A stretch of 64,000 nucleotides of DNA from Elephas maximus indicus (GCF_024166365.1 NC_064844.1:186001-250000), one strand, 5' to 3'. Positions 23,198 to 36,146 are shown, counted from the stretch's first letter. Notes: a model not told the origin generated them from the sequence alone. A program made the numbers and translations.

Positions 23198-24391
23198 TTA
23201 ACATTTTAAATGAGCACTCTGTAACCGAGACCAAATATCAATCATCTCTTGGGGTTTTCTACTATGTACTAACATCAGGTCTACATAGGAACAAATATTA
23301 TTCTTATTTTTCTCTTCTATATCAAATGTTCTGAAGCCTTTGTGTTTCTCTGGAACGAGGCCAAGTTTCTGAAGGCACATTCCAGTATAAACGTCGTCAA
23401 TGGGGTAGAGATGGACCCGGTCAGTTATATTGTACAGCCTCAGGGCCAGGTGGCCGGAGTAGAGGAAGCCACCTCCCCCCGCGTAAGGTGGGTAGACGCC
23501 AGAGTAAACAACTTCTGGGATGTAGTACTTCAGTTTCTTATCCCGATGAGGTCCAGCATTGTGGATCACATCACCTATAAACAAATCTTTGGCTTTGTTC
23601 TTTGATAAGCTATTCAAGTAATTCAGGATGTGATGGGTGTTCACGAAGACATCATCGTCGCCCTTGAAAACAAACTCGGCATTCGGGCAGGAAGTGCTCA
23701 CCCACCTGAGGAACAGCACTTCCTTCAGAGACAAGTTGAAGAAAGTGTCCCGGTAGTTCCACATAAGAATATCTTGGTGCCTCTCACTCTCAAATTTCAG
23801 CATATCTGAAAGGTCAGGATGGTTGTCCTCTGGTGGGGTCTGGCCCAGCAAGAAGACTCGCACCACCGTTTGGTTCCCTGCATTGGTTTCTCTGCCCCAA
23901 GATTCTCGAATGGCTTGCCTTCTAGCAAAATGTGGGGTGAGGGACTTAATTGCCAGCAATAAGAAGGGTTTCTTTGCACACTTATCCGGTTGATCTATAA
24001 TCAATGAATAATTTCGACATCTCAAATAGAGCAGAAAGTCTTTAAATCTGTCCGGCAAATTGTTAAAACCTGTTACTACTGATGTCACCGTCAGGTCAGG
24101 CTCGCAATAGTTCAGATGGCTTATATTGGAAAACCCGTACCCTTCACCTGTCTGGTTGCCCAACATGCTCAAAATGGGATTGTACCGCTTGTTCAGTTTT
24201 TCTTGCTCTCGGTTCCAGTACGCCACAGGAGGGCTGGATATCTTCCAGAACTTTTCTTTGGGTATTATTACTTCCCCCTTCCCATTTTTTTCTTGGCTAT
24301 TGCTTTTGGAGACTTCCACAATCAAATAAATGAAGGCATTTACCATCATCAGGATACCCAACAACTTTATCCTTCGACGTCCAACACTCAT
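23198..24391 (-). CDS. B3GNT2: N-acetyllactosaminide beta-1,3-N-acetylglucosaminyltransferase 2
   Basis: An intact 397-codon frame, the length known for the human enzyme. It adds beta-1,3-linked GlcNAc from UDP-GlcNAc to terminal galactose, extending poly-N-acetyllactosamine chains on glycoproteins in the Golgi. Seen: a short basic N-terminus (Arg-Arg-Arg at 5-7), a type II membrane anchor at about 9-27, a stem to about 85, then a GT31 galactosyltransferase domain. It includes Arg-Glu-Ser-Trp-Gly at 162-166, the metal-binding Asp-Asp-Asp at 245-247, Gly-Gly-Gly-Gly at 305-308 and an Asp-Asp-Val-Tyr-Thr-Gly motif at 332-337, whose second Asp is the likely base. N-glycosylation sequons begin at Asn 79, 89, 127, 173, 219 and 321. 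The start is the first ATG, 9 bases inside the exon. The frame lies in one exon, as known for this gene, and its only nearby promoter is the CpG island about 39 kb upstream. Confidence 0.97.
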   Translation of the reverse strand: MSVGRRRIKLLGILMMVNAFIYLIVEVSKSNSQEKNGKGEVIIPKEKFWKISSPPVAYWNREQEKLNKRYNPILSMLGNQTGEGYGFSNISHLNYCEPDLTVTSVVTGFNNLPDRFKDFLLYLRCRNYSLIIDQPDKCAKKPFLLLAIKSLTPHFARRQAIRESWGRETNAGNQTVVRVFLLGQTPPEDNHPDLSDMLKFESERHQDILMWNYRDTFFNLSLKEVLFLRWVSTSCPNAEFVFKGDDDVFVNTHHILNYLNSLSKNKAKDLFIGDVIHNAGPHRDKKLKYYIPEVVYSGVYPPYAGGGGFLYSGHLALRLYNITDRVHLYPIDDVYTGMCLQKLGLVPEKHKGFRTFDIEEKNKNNICSYVDLMLVHSRKPQEMIDIWSRLQSAHLKC

Positions 24392-24402
24392 TTCTCATAT
24401 CT
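24392..24402 (-). other. B3GNT2: Splice acceptor of B3GNT2 coding exon
   Basis: On the minus strand a pyrimidine-leaning tract ends in tttattccag, with the AG at plus 24402-24401. Nine untranslated bases (atatgagaa) then lead into the ATG at 24391-24389. Confidence 0.8.
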
Positions 24403-24489
24403 GGAATAAAAGCAGAGCATTACATAAATTAAAATATGTTATTAATTTGCATTTTAATTTATTTCACTTGCCTCTTTGACTTTATCTCC

Positions 24490-24730
24490 CCTGGAATAGT
24501 GGTTTGGAACTGAGATCCTGAAAGGTTCAAATCATAGCCCTACCCCTCTAGATCTGTGACTTTGGGAAAGTTGCATAAGCTGTATCTTAGCTTCTCTCTC
24601 TATAAAATGTGGATAATGACCCACTTCCCAGGATGGCTGTGAGGACTATATGATTTCATATGTAAAGTTTTTAAACCAGTGCCTGGTCTACGGCAAGCAC
24701 TATGCAAGTGACTGTTAACATATTATTTAT
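24490..24730 (+). repeat. MIR SINE
   Basis: MIR order, well spread: atagtggtttggaactgag head, ctctataaaatgtggataat core, then the ggctgtgaggactatatga segment. It lies just inside the intron. Confidence 0.75.
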
Positions 24731-25819
24731 TATTGTTACTTTAGACATACTACAGGCACATACATATGTGCTGACTAACTTCACAGTTGTTCACCTCCAT
24801 ACTTATAAAAAAAAACAAGTACTTATAAGGGCACATACAATTCATGATAACAAATACATTTTATAGTGTTATCCAGTACATGTGTACACGTATGTTCATA
24901 TGTATGTTGTAATGTGTGAATTTCCACGTAACTCACTTTGATTTCCTATTTTATTCTACTCCATTTTTAAAAAATGTTGGTCCCGATCCTAAATTATTTC
25001 ACAATCCACCATTTTTACAAAGGAGGGAAGCGAGGCAGAAAGATGAAGGCTCTTGCCCAGGGTTCCGGGACTAGGAAGTGGAAGAGGCACCAACCACACT
25101 GCATATCCCGAAGGATAAAATGAAAGAGACACATAGGAGCTTCATCCATAATAGCACCAAACTGAGAACAACCCAACTACTATGGACAGGAGAATGGACT
25201 AACAGATCTCAGTATAGTCATACAATGGACTCCCTCTCTTGGCAATAGAAAGAGAAACCATAGCTACCACCAACAACTTTTTACTGCAAGTGAAAGCCAC
25301 ATTTTCTTATCAGGCTCAGAACGTGTTACTGTGTGATTCCACTTATGTGAAGTTCACTGAACGCACAAAACTAATCTAGGCCACAGAAATCTGAAAGTGA
25401 TGGGAATGGGGGGTTTGAGTGAAGAGGGGCAGGATGTGATTTCCTGGGGTATAGACGTGTACTGCATGCAAGTTTCATGGGTGTATACAATTGTCAAAAC
25501 GCAAATTGTATACTTAAGATCTCTGCTGCTTACTATACATAAATTATCTGTCAATACGTATATGTGTAGAGCAACAAGAAGATACAGAAATGCTAATGAC
25601 ATTTCAGTGAAAAATCAAAGGTCAAGAATGGATTTCAGACTGTAACAGAAAAGCAAAGAGCTTAATGAAATGCTTTACTAGAGGCGACCTCACGGTTCTC
25701 TAACAGTATTAAAACAACCTGCACAAGAACCGTCACTTAGACAGGCGTGAAGATCTTGTCAGGTTCATTCTACTGCTGGAAATTTATCCTTGACAAGAAT
25801 CCCAAAGTATTGTGTCCCA

Positions 25820-25950
25820 GGCACTGCGCATTATCTCAGAATGAGCCTAGAAAACGGGTATTGTTACTTCTGGTCCCATTTTATACCTGAGGAAACAGAT
25901 TTAAAGAAGTAACTTTGCTTAAGACACACCTGGAATCCCAAAGCCCCCAC
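25820..25950 (-). repeat. MIR SINE fragment
   Basis: Antisense MIR core: cccattttatacctgaggaa followed by acagatttaaagaagtaact. Short and worn. Confidence 0.6.
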
Positions 25951-26227
25951 ACCACGTTAAATGGCGGCCACTCTTCTCCGACCTCTGAAACAAAGTTGTG
26001 TGACCATTTTAATCAAGAGTACTGTTTACTTTTTTAATTAAAGAGGATTTATAAGCTCAGTGTGTTCCAGCAAACAGGCCCTAGCACAAGAGCATTTGTC
26101 ATGCTGGCTGTGGTGTGAAACTCTTACAACCTGGACAGCCCAGATTAGACCAACAGGAAATCATGAGCTATTTGGTGCCTCTAAAATCTCTCCAGGACAT
26201 CTTAATCCACTTGCTTGTATTCACTGT

Positions 26228-26530
26228 CACTGTTAGCTGCTGTCACGTCAGCCCCAAATTCATGGAAACTCCATGCACAATGGACATGCCACCCCCAAGA
26301 CAGTGGTGATTCACAGGGTTTTCACAGGCTGATTTTCAAAATGAGACCACCAGGCTTTTCTTCCTAGTCCGTCTTGGTCTGGAGGCTCCACTGAAATTGT
26401 TCAGCATCACAGCAACATGCAAGCCTCTAATGACAGGTGGTGGCTCTGCCTGAGGTGCACTGGCAGGAAGGCGAACCAGGTCTCTGGCATGAAAAGCAGA
26501 AATTCTACCATTGAATCACCACTGTTCCCT
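26228..26530 (-). mobile_element. SINE with tRNA-Gly-like head
   Basis: Read on the minus strand, the head (26530 downward) has gtggtgattcaatggtagaa, closely like the first half of tRNA-Gly(GCC), then ccagtgcacctcaggcagag. The body and tail match the other copies at 30.5 and 49.6 kb. A distinct SINE family from AfroSINE. Confidence 0.75.
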
Positions 26531-27151
26531 ATTAAATACTTGTACTTACCTCTGCTAAATAGCTTCAACTACAGACAAGGAAGTAAAAGGCTTAAAAAAC
26601 AAACAAACCAGCCTCTACCCCATGCCTTCACTCCACAAAAGCCTCCTGCACATCCAGAGACTAACATGATAAATGACAGGTTCTACGGTGCTCTCTTAGC
26701 TGACAAGCAAGCAGCTCTCCCGCGACCACCCCACTTCTCCCTTCTCTTCCCCACCACTACCCAACTTGGGATTCCCCAAGAATCCCACCACTGAATTACT
26801 AAGAAAGAAGGGCCTTCTTAAACTTCCTTCCAAAGAAGGGAGTTAAAACCCAAGATGTTCTTACTCCCTAATTACAGTTTGAAAGGACTCCAAATCACAC
26901 ATAGGCTGAAAAGTCCACACCTAAAGTGTGAAGTCCACACTCTCTTTAGGGCAGCTCCTTGCAAAGAAGCCTTTGAGCAAATCTTCCGAGCGTGCTGGAG
27001 TCTGAGCCCGGTACCTCTTTGCCACCCTTCCTTCTAGGCTCAAGCTCTAAGTCATCTATGGCAACTTAAACCCCTCTGCAATGGGCCTGCACAAGGGCAA
27101 GAGAGCTTAAATGGACACTTAGAACATATTTGCATGGGTGTCTGACTGCGA

Positions 27152-27790
27152 TGTGATGGGTCACTTTTATATGACCTTTCTCACCATGGTCTTGTAACTC
27201 CCACCAAATGACTGGGTGGGACTATGCAAATCAGGTTCTTGTGGCCCACAAGGGGAATGAATCAAAAAACCAAATCTGTTGCCATGGAGTCGATTCTGAC
27301 TCATAGCAACCCTACAGGACTCAGTAGAACTGCCCCATTTGGTTTCCAAGGAGAGGCTGGTGGATTCAAACTGCTGACCTTTTGGTGAGTAGCCATAGCT
27401 CTTAACCACTATGCCACCAGGGTTTTCCTGGGGAATGGATAGCTTGCTAAGAATACAAATAAGGTGCAAGGCACCCTTGTGGGGGTGGGACCATGCAAAT
27501 AAGGCATATGGAACCCTAACAAGAGGATTGGTCAGTTTTGCCATCCCGCTAGACTGAAAATGAGCTATCTCAGAGGTGGAAAGGGGGGACCTTACTACCA
27601 CCAAGAAGAGATGGGAACAGAGTGCATCCTTTGGACCCAGGGTTCCTGCATCAACAATTTCCCACACCCAGGAGACAAGGAGAACGAGCTGTAATACCAG
27701 AGACAGCAAGAGTCAGCAAGAAACAATGACAGCAGAACCAGGAGACAGCAGGGTAGGTTTCCTGGCTCATAGAGCAAGAATGCTGAGCGT
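27152..27790 (+). mobile_element. ERV LTR, interrupted by a SINE
   Basis: Starts at tgtgatgggtcacttttata. It shares gtcttgtaactccca, the pair of gggaccatgcaaat-type words and accaccaagaag with the reversed LTR at 56474-57165. The 3' part diverges after about 27790, so the end is approximate. The AfroSINE at 27265-27430 splits it. Confidence 0.65.
27265..27430 (-). mobile_element. AfroSINE inside LTR
   Basis: Reverse copy from ccaaatctgttgccatggag to ccaccagggttttcc. The word ggggaatg on both sides (about 27251 and 27431) is a target duplication. Confidence 0.9.
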
Positions 27791-29239
27791 AACATCCAGG
27801 TTATGGGAAGGGTGCCGTGGATATCTGGAATCTAGCCTTAACCATTTGATGTTTCCATCAAGGAACACACCAATCCTTCTTTTGCAAATATTTGAGGAAT
27901 ACATTAGACTTGCTGACCAGGATTTCCAGCTTCACCTACCATTAATTCAGGGCCCTATTTCCTGAACCAAGATTCAGCCAGGATACAGTCTGTGCAGCCT
28001 CCCTTGGTGATGGATAGGGTTGAGTGGTTCTGTAAGAAATATCATTCTCACCTTCTATCTGCTCAAGGGTCCAGTCTACAAGGCATTTCCTGCCCATTTC
28101 TCACTAGAACCCCCTAAGGGAAGCTGAGGGGATGCCACTTTACCCGTGGGACAAAGAAGACTTGGAGATTTAAGTGACATGGCTAAGAAGAGAGCATTTC
28201 AGCTCCCGATCCAGGGCTCTTTGATCTCCTCCTTTTCCTCTACAAGGCACAGCCCCAGTCTCGTAACCTGGTGCAGGTAAACAGTGACATCTCCAGGGCT
28301 GGCTTAAGGCTGAAAATGTGCAAGGCATGGGCCACGGTACATTTGATCCATACCTCAAGCCTCAAACAAACGGGAAACAGAAGTGCCTAGATGCTCCCAT
28401 TCTGCTTCAGAGAACGGCCGAGCCTTCCGTGTGTGGGAGCCCAAAGTCCAAACACACAGCGTAAGGCGACTCTTGCCATTGCCTGTAAAAGGTTATTTCT
28501 TCCAAAATAACATGAGGAGGAAGGGTGAGGAAACCAAGAAGCTGGATTATACATTTCCTCCAAGTTTAAATGTCATCCTTCACTTATGACATGGCCACAG
28601 TCCCTCGCATGAGAAGCCTGCTTTTGGCAGACAATTACAACAAACCAAAGTTCACGGAAAGGAGGATAAAGCAATGACCCTATAAAAATATCTGTGGGAA
28701 AAGGCTCTCAGAATATCTGACTAAACTTTCCCACTGCAGATATAAATGTGATTTCATGCTCTTTTTTGAGCAGGAAGTTACACTGCTTAAAAAGAATCTG
28801 AGGAAGAAAACTCAGCTGAAAAATGTTATAAAACCCTCACTGTGAAACACAGAATTTTTATTGTCAGTAGCAGAACTAAGAGGAAATCCCATATGCAAAC
28901 AAAGAACAACCTTAGCTTTTTACCTTATGATTAAGAACGAAGTCTCCCCAACAGGGACTGAACAGTTTTAAAGCCTCCAAAGCACTCCAGTTGGTTTTGT
29001 TCAAAGAAAAACAACTTCCTTCTTTATTTTGCGATTTTAATATTTAGAAAAACAATGCAAAAACATGAAAAAAACACTTGGTGTTAGGTGAAAATGGGTT
29101 ATAAAATAGTACAAAGGCCATGTTTAAACTATGTGAAAATCCAGGTAAGATACCACACAAAACCCAACTGGTTTAATTAGGGTGGTAGGACGACAGGCTG
29201 TTTTAACATCATTTTAATGACCTATAAGAAGAGTTTAAC

Positions 29240-29358
29240 AGCTCCATGGAAGAAAAGACCTGGCAATCTGCTCCCATAAGGATCACAGCCTAGGAAACCC
29301 TACGGGGCAGTTCTACTCTGTCCTATAAGGTCTCTGCAAGTCGGAATTAACAACACAC
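29240..29358 (+). mobile_element. AfroSINE, 5'-truncated
   Basis: Plus copy lacking the head. The middle is gaaaagacctggcaatctgc, then ctacggggcagttctactct and a worn tail. Confidence 0.75.
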
Positions 29359-29624
29359 AAGGAGAATGCTGCCATTCAACCTTCCATTCAGAGCAGCCTC
29401 CAGCACACATATCCACTCTGCCAGGGTGGGAGTCGGGGAGACTTCTCACAAGACCCTCACGCTGGGTTCCCATTTCGGCAGCCTCCGCCCCACAGACTCC
29501 ACTGCATTCCACCCGTGCAGCACTAGCAGAGGCTGTTACCACAGTCATCACTGGGTCATACACCTTTCCTGTGCTCCTGCCACCATCTATTAGGAAGGAC
29601 CCCTACAACAGTGAACTACAAACA

Positions 29625-29840
29625 GCTGCTTTATGTTAATCAGCACTTACGTATGACTCACTATATGCCAGGCACCTATGAGGCAGAGGCTCTAACTGCC
29701 ACTCCCTCGTTTTGCAGATGATGAAACTGAGGCAGAGAGGTTATTTAATTGACCCAATATCACATAACTGGTAAAAGGCGGTCAGGATTCCAACCCAGGC
29801 AGTGCAGTTCCAGAGCCTGAGTTCTGGACGCTGCCACACA
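29625..29840 (-). repeat. MIR SINE
   Basis: Antisense MIR, fairly complete: ctcactatatgccaggcacc, gatgatgaaactgaggcaga, ggtaaaaggcggtcaggat, ccaacccaggcagtgcagt. Confidence 0.85.
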
Positions 29841-30059
29841 GGGTTATGACCAAAGGAATGGAAGGCAAGCTAGTCTTACCTTTCTTGGTTAATCTTTTAA
29901 AAATAATTTTACAAAGCTTTTTTATATGTCTACATTTTAACCCACAAAACTACCAAAAGTTAAAGTCAGATATAGAAGGCAGAGGGGTATCTCAAGTATC
30001 ATAAATATTGAACGATCACAGGCCAAGCTTCAGGCAAAACACCTCACATACCTTACCGC

Positions 30060-30225
30060 ATGTCCCAATATGTCATTCATGCTATAGTTTCTCATAAATG
30101 AGGAGAACGAGGCTTCAAGAGAACAGGTATAACCCGTCCCAAACTTCTAGCTAGTAAGTGGTGGAATCAGGATTTGAGCCTGGACGGTCTGGGCCCAGGC
30201 TCTGCAATTTACCACACGGGAACAT
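30060..30225 (-). repeat. MIR SINE
   Basis: Antisense MIR with ctagctagtaagtggtggaa then tcaggatttgagcctggac. Confidence 0.7.
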
Positions 30226-30544
30226 GGAGGAAGATTACCAAACTGTGAAGACAGACAGTGACACGCACAGACTTTCTCTATGACCGTGGGGAAGTCGATT
30301 TCTCAAGACTTTAGTTTATTGACTAAGATGCTGTTTTTTTATTTTTTCTTCCCATGCAAAACCATGGTTCCAGAAGTTATTGATTTTTCTTTTAATTTTC
30401 TATTAAACAAAAGCCATAATCTCCACATACCCCATCCTGCCCATTCGCAGGAGATGATCAACATCACTAACGTTCAGTTGGTTTAACTCCAGCCAAATGC
30501 AAAGGCCTTCGACATCTACTTAGCCCACGGAGGCTCAATTTTCT

Positions 30545-30880
30545 TCGCTGTTGTTAGCTGCCATTGATTTGGTCCCTGACTCACAGCAACCCCTCGCACG
30601 ATGGGCTGAGATGCTGCCCGGTCCCCATGATGGTTGTGGGTCAGACTGTTGTGATCCATAGGGTGTTCACTGGCTGATTTTTGTAAGATCTCCAGGCCTT
30701 TCTTCCTAGCCCATCTTAGGTTAGAAGCTCTGCTGAAACCTGTCCAGCATCATAGCAACACACAGCCCCCACCGACAGACGGGTGGTAGGTAGCTGGTCA
30801 TGAGGTGCACTGGTTGCGACTAGAACCAGGTCTCCCTCAGGGAGGTGAGGATTCTACCACCAAACCACCATGCCCCCCTC
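30545..30880 (-). mobile_element. SINE with tRNA-Gly-like head
   Basis: Reverse copy. On the minus strand the head near 30880 has ggtggtttggtggtagaatc, then a worn box B and ccagtgcacctcatgac-type sequence. The tail starts at gttgttagctgccattgatt, resembling that of AfroSINE. Same family as 26.2 and 49.6 kb. Confidence 0.75.
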
Positions 30881-32574
30881 CAATTTTCTTTAGGATTCTG
30901 AAATACTGAAAACACCAAACAATCCCATGAAGGGTAATACTAATGAAATGGCAATTGAATTCCTTGAACTTAGCTGATAGTGTTCCCCGACTGACAGACC
31001 TCACTGAGCTGGATGATCCCAAAAGTTTGCTCCGGCCTCCCAGTTCTGACAGCAAAGCACTGGCCAGAGACCTGTTACTATCTAGTGTGGTCAGATGGCC
31101 ACGAAGACTCTCATTCTTGCAAAACTCTGAGACAGGGACTAGCAAACCCCTCCCCCTCCAAGGGGCTAAGGCAAGTCAGGCAGATGCCTGCCAACAGCTC
31201 ATGAGACAGAGCCAGTAATTACACCCAAGTTTGACCCCAAAACCTGTGCTATGCCTGTCCTGTACTCCAGCTCAAGTACGAGGAGAAGGATAAAAGGCAC
31301 CGGGACCTTCCTGTAATCATGACATCAAACGACCAGCCACCCTTACCCAATCAGGTGGAGACATGAGACTGGAAATGCAGGCTCCTGAACTCAACCAGGG
31401 ACTTCAACAGCCTCCCTCCCTGTCAGGGGGGTAGGGCGGCCCTGCTTCCTACTCACTGTCTTGTGCAATGAGGACACACACATCCTCAAAGAGAGATGGA
31501 GTCTGAGTCCGTTACCATATAGTGGGAGGAGGGGTATGGTCCTGCCTGCCCCTGCTCTCCATCCCTCCAGGAGCCTTGGTGAGAGTGGCTTACCTAAATC
31601 CTCTGCTCCCATCTGCTGCCTGGTCCCTGCCAGCCCCTTCCTGGTTCTGCTTGGATAAAGCCAGACAGTTTGCAGCTAAGTGGTTCTGGGGGAAAAGAGC
31701 TCTGAGCACTCGTGGCAGATGGCAGGGTAATGTGGGTGAATGCAGCAGCTCAGTGGGGGCAGAAGGGGAGCCACACCTAGAGCTTGGTCCTTAACCAGAG
31801 CAAGAAGCCTGGCTGGATTCTTGCCATGACTGGGCCAGGGGAACCCCAGGACTCCCCCACCCTCTCACCTAGAGGCTGGTACTTAGCTGCGGGCTGTAAG
31901 TCAAGGAACAACTACTGGCTAGATTTAAGGAACCTGACGCGTAGTTCATTAAGCTTACTCTTCATGTTCAAAATTAAAGAGGAAAAGGACACATAATGAG
32001 TCTATTCACCCACACATCCCCACAGGCAACAGGATACCTCAGGGTCTGGCAAGATGTGTTCTGATCCCCGTCAGTGACAGTTCCCCCAAAGCCCAGTGTG
32101 GCTGACTTTTTTCACATGATGTTTGTAACAAAATAACAATAATTACTAAGCTTATTCTTCCAACAAACACATATAGAACTCGAAGAAAAGAGGGAAAGAA
32201 AGAGATGCCCCAAAATTTAGCAAACGAAGGCAGGGAATGAAAACCTCTCAGGTACATGAGACTATGTGGGCAGCTCCTGCCTGGAGGCTAAATGAGAAGG
32301 CAGAGGGGGACAGGAGCTGGTTGAACGGACACGGGGAATACAGGGCGGAGAGAAGGAGGGTGCTGTTTCATCAGGGGGAGGGCAGCTAGGGTCACATAGC
32401 AAGGTGTGTATAAGTTTTTGAATGAGAGACTGACTTGAATTGAAAACTTTCACTTAAAACACAATAAATAAAAATGTCTCAGGTCGTGTTGTCCCTACCT
32501 TTAGTGAAACCCAAAAGGGTTTTAGGTCCTCAGTGGAAAGATGATGTGATTAGGAAACAAAACTGCCAATTTGG

Positions 32575-32790
32575 AAAATCAGATTGGCATCTAGAATCTG
32601 ACAGACCAGAGTTAAATTCTAGTTATGCTAGCTGTGTGACCTTAGGCAAGTTACTTAACCTCTCTGAGCCTCAGTTGCCTCACTTGAAAAAGGAGTAGTA
32701 TAATCTACCATGCAGCTTGTTGAAAGAATTAAATATCATTATAAATATACATAAAAATGCCTCACACACAATGGGCATTCAACAGTTTTT
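32575..32790 (+). repeat. MIR SINE
   Basis: A good MIR: agctgtgtgaccttaggcaa, gttacttaacctctctgagc, cctcagttgcctcacttg, then ccaacagtt-type end at about 32785. Confidence 0.85.
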
Positions 32791-33419
32791 CTTCAGGGGT
32801 TTTGCTTCCTCCATCAAACACAAAATGAAAGCACATTTCTGAGGTTTGTCCTTCATTGCCTCTTTTATAAATTTTCTGGCTCTAGAAAAAGAGAAGAGAA
32901 AAATCTGCTTCTATAAACATCACCTCCAAAAGGAGGACTGACAAGTTAACTCGTGTGACTCCAGATGTGACTTTTTAAATGGCTTGTGGAGAAGGATCTC
33001 TTCCTGGGTCGCTCATCTGTCAACGGCATCAACTTTCCAGACACCGTGCACAGTCCCAGCACGGAAGTGAACTGGGCTTCTCTCTGCCCCTACATCCAAC
33101 CAGCTGCCAAGTCTTTCTCTGGGCTCTGCCGCTGACTGCTGCAGTACCCCCACCGTGCCCCTTACACTTACCCTGTTCCCCAGGCAAACCAGTCTGTGGT
33201 CCTGCTCCGTCTGTTCTTCAGTTTGGTCAGACCACCACCACCAAGCTCCCTCTTCAGGCCTAACTGTAGGTCTTCCCGCCAGCCCAAAGCAGTGCCAAGG
33301 CTCCTCGGAGAGCTTGTCCCCCTGAGCTCCCTTCTCCATTCCCAGAACTGTAGCTCAGGGCCTCACGCCTCCTCCCTCTGCTAAGAGATCTGCCCAAACA
33401 CATGTCCTGGCCTAACACC

Positions 33420-33720
33420 AGCCCCAGTGCTCCGGCTCTCTCACTCACCTGCTCAAAATCCTTAATGCCTTCCTGGTCCCAGCCAGGGCCCTTTACAATC
33501 TGTGCTTCCCTTCAGACCACCTCCTGCCATCCCTCACCTGTCTGTCGCCCCGTTTTCACTTCAACCTCCAGCCACAACAAACACACTTCTCTTCCAGAAA
33601 ATCCCAGCTTCTCTCTGCCCTCCTCTCTGCTCTGTCTTCCTGGAGAGCGTTTACTCCTTTCAAATTAGCTCAAGGGTCACCTCCTCAGTGAAGCCTGGCC
33701 TCCCAGGAGCTACTGCATCC
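33420..33720 (+). repeat. L2 LINE 3' part
   Basis: L2-type order: cctgctcaaaatccttaat, ccagccagggccctttacaa, then aagggtcacctcctcagtg with aagcctggcctcc. Open frames at 33.0-33.85 kb come from this base composition and are not a gene. Confidence 0.65.
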
Positions 33721-34782
33721 TCTCCTGGGCTGGCTGGACCACACCTGAGTGTCTGTCACAAGCAAGGCTTCGCCTGTACCAGTTACTCCAGCACCTGGCA
33801 CCTGAGTTACTCAGCGCTTGTATTTTGGTCATCTGGTCGAGTTCACTGAACACAGTGAGATGTTCAGTAGAAGCTGGATTAAACATACACGCCCTTTCTC
33901 CGAAGACACTGGAGAAATTGCTTACGTATCTGCTGGTACATTACACGTATATATTTATGTAAATCTGTCTCACTTTAGTCAGCCTCATATTTAAGTTCTA
34001 ACATACAAAAGAAAAATTTTCAAGGGCTTTCTAGAGTTAGGGGAGGTAAGGGCCTCAGAAGTAGTGGGACTCATCATGCTGGACCTAGGAGGGAAGTATA
34101 GTCAAAGCCCCAGTCTCCCCCAGTCAGCCCTGGGCCCACCAAAGGCAACATCCACTTGGCTATGCTTTCATAGAACATTCTGCTGGGTGCAGGCATGTGG
34201 GAGGCAGGAATCCAGGGGTGTGGGCTTCAGGTGCGTGCTCCGCCCCTTCTGCTGCTATTGCCCTTCCTACAACCTCTCCCAGGTGCTGGGGCGACTGTGG
34301 TACAGGTGAAGCCTTTACTCAGATGTGGTCCACCACGCCCAGGAGAGGATGCCCTAACTCCTGGGAGGCGGTAGCAGCTCTTCTGATGATAGGAGGACCC
34401 CACCACAGCCACAACAGCAGAGGGATAAAGTGAAGGTGCTTAAAGGTCCCTGAAACAGCTGTGCACCTCGGAACCAGCCACTCACCTAACGATCATTTTA
34501 GAGAAGAAATGCCGCAATGCGAGCAGCTTTCTTTAGGGGAGTTTAATATATTTTGGAAGGCCTTGTTGCCTACATTTCTAAGAGCCTTTACATGGCTCGG
34601 TAAATGTTTCCACTTCGACCTCCAGGACCTGCGTTCAAACAAGGGCAGTCTGGCAGGTTCTCGGTAGGCCCTCCGAGAAATCCCTACAAGAAGACAGAAA
34701 CCACACAGTAATTTACATAGGGGAAGTGTGTGTGTATAACTTTAAACAGATTTAAGTTAATGGATTTGTGATTATTAAACAA

Positions 34783-34970
34783 TGATAAACCAGCTGCCGT
34801 TGAGTCAACACTGACTCTTTGTGACTACGTATGTATCTGAGTAAAACTGTGCTCCACAGGGTTTTCAATGGCTGATATTTTGAAAACCAATCACCAGGTT
34901 TTTCTTCCTAGGTGCCTCGGGGTAGACTTGAGCCTTCAACCTTTTAGTAAGCATCCAGGGACGCCAAGCA
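34783..34970 (-). mobile_element. AfroSINE, longer subfamily
   Basis: Reverse copy: gctgccgttgagtcaacact to ccttttagtaagcatccagg. It carries the longer middle segment (aatcaccaggtttttcttcc). Confidence 0.85.
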
Positions 34971-35970
34971 ATAATAAACAAGTAATCATAAAATGGAACA
35001 AGAATTCTAAGGGATGCCCTAGGTCTGATGAAAAGTACACCCAAGAAGTATGAATGTGGAAGGGGGGTTCAGAGCTTGTTGAATAGTTACGGATGGCAGG
35101 GAAGTTCCTGGTACCCAGGCCACAGCCAGTCCGCAGCTGCCCAGAGCTGCAGGTGAGCAAGACTGGTGGGCGGCACAAGGTGTCAAGCAGGAGGCCTGGC
35201 ACTCACACTGCCAGGCTGTGGGAGACAACGCTGAGCTGAGGCTGCGGTGGGCACACGGAGGGAGTCAGAGACATTGCGGCCCCAGGTGTGGAATGCAGTG
35301 TCCCCGTCAAGAGGGCAGCCAGAGACAGACCTGTAGGACACAGGCACGCCAGGACTGGCGGGTGGATGTGCAGAGGGATTTGGGATGCGCAGGCAGTCAA
35401 ATGCACGTGGGAAGTCAGGTGCTGCTACAGATGCTGCTGGAACCAGGGACTGGAGAGGCCTCCCTCTGCAGGCACTTGGCACTCCTATGTGTGGCTGCTG
35501 CATTGGACAATAACCGGGTGGCCAGCTTACTAGATGGCCAGTGCTGTGGAGCCCTCAGTTAGCACTTGCACGGGCGCAAGTGGGCGCAGGCCCGCTCTGC
35601 CTCAGGTTCCCAGTTCCACCACTGCTGCCAGAGCTGAAGGAAGCAGAGAGCAGCCAAACGCTAGGAAAGCTGTGCTCAAAGTGGAGAAAAACAGCTCTGT
35701 AGGAGCCTGGCAGGACACACAGACAGGCATGAGACATGAGAACCAGGAAGGAAAGCCCCTTCCTCCTGCAAGGTCCTCTTCAGAGCCTTCAAGCGAGCGC
35801 CAGCAAAGGGAGATACATGACTGGCTCACAGCCATTTTCCCTGATCAGGCAGAGACTCTGGAGCTGAGAGGCAACAATTAATAACAGGTACGTGGTGGCA
35901 GACCTCTGTATCATCAACCCAAAGTCATCTCCAACCACAAACATTATACATAGCTCCTATACATCAAACG

Positions 35971-36146
35971 TAAACCCTGGTGGCGTAGCGGTTAAGTGCT
36001 ATGCCTGCTAACCAAAAGGTCGGTAGATCAAATCCACCAGGCACTCCTTGGAAACCCTAGGGGGCAGTTCTACTCTGTTCTATAGGGTTGCTATGAGTCA
36101 GAATTGACTCGACGGCAATGGGTTTGGTTTTTTGTTGTTGTTGTTT
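35971..36146 (+). mobile_element. AfroSINE, first of a tandem pair
   Basis: Plus copy, full length: ccctggtggcgtagcggtta head, gaattgactcgacggcaatg tail and a GTT-rich end. A second copy starts 17 bases on. The word atacatcaaa at about 35959 and 36150 flanks it as target duplication. Confidence 0.9.

Noticed and set aside
26417..26794. 125-codon plus-strand frame
   Set aside because: Starts within the tRNA-Gly-like SINE and runs into intronic sequence; no domain.
33402..33849. Overlapping plus-strand frames of 88-115 codons
   Set aside because: Lie on L2-like CT-rich sequence; no domain or splice signals.
35183..35881. Several 60-115 codon frames on both strands
   Set aside because: GC-rich, frames on both strands, low-complexity composition and no recognised family. 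No start context or splice evidence.
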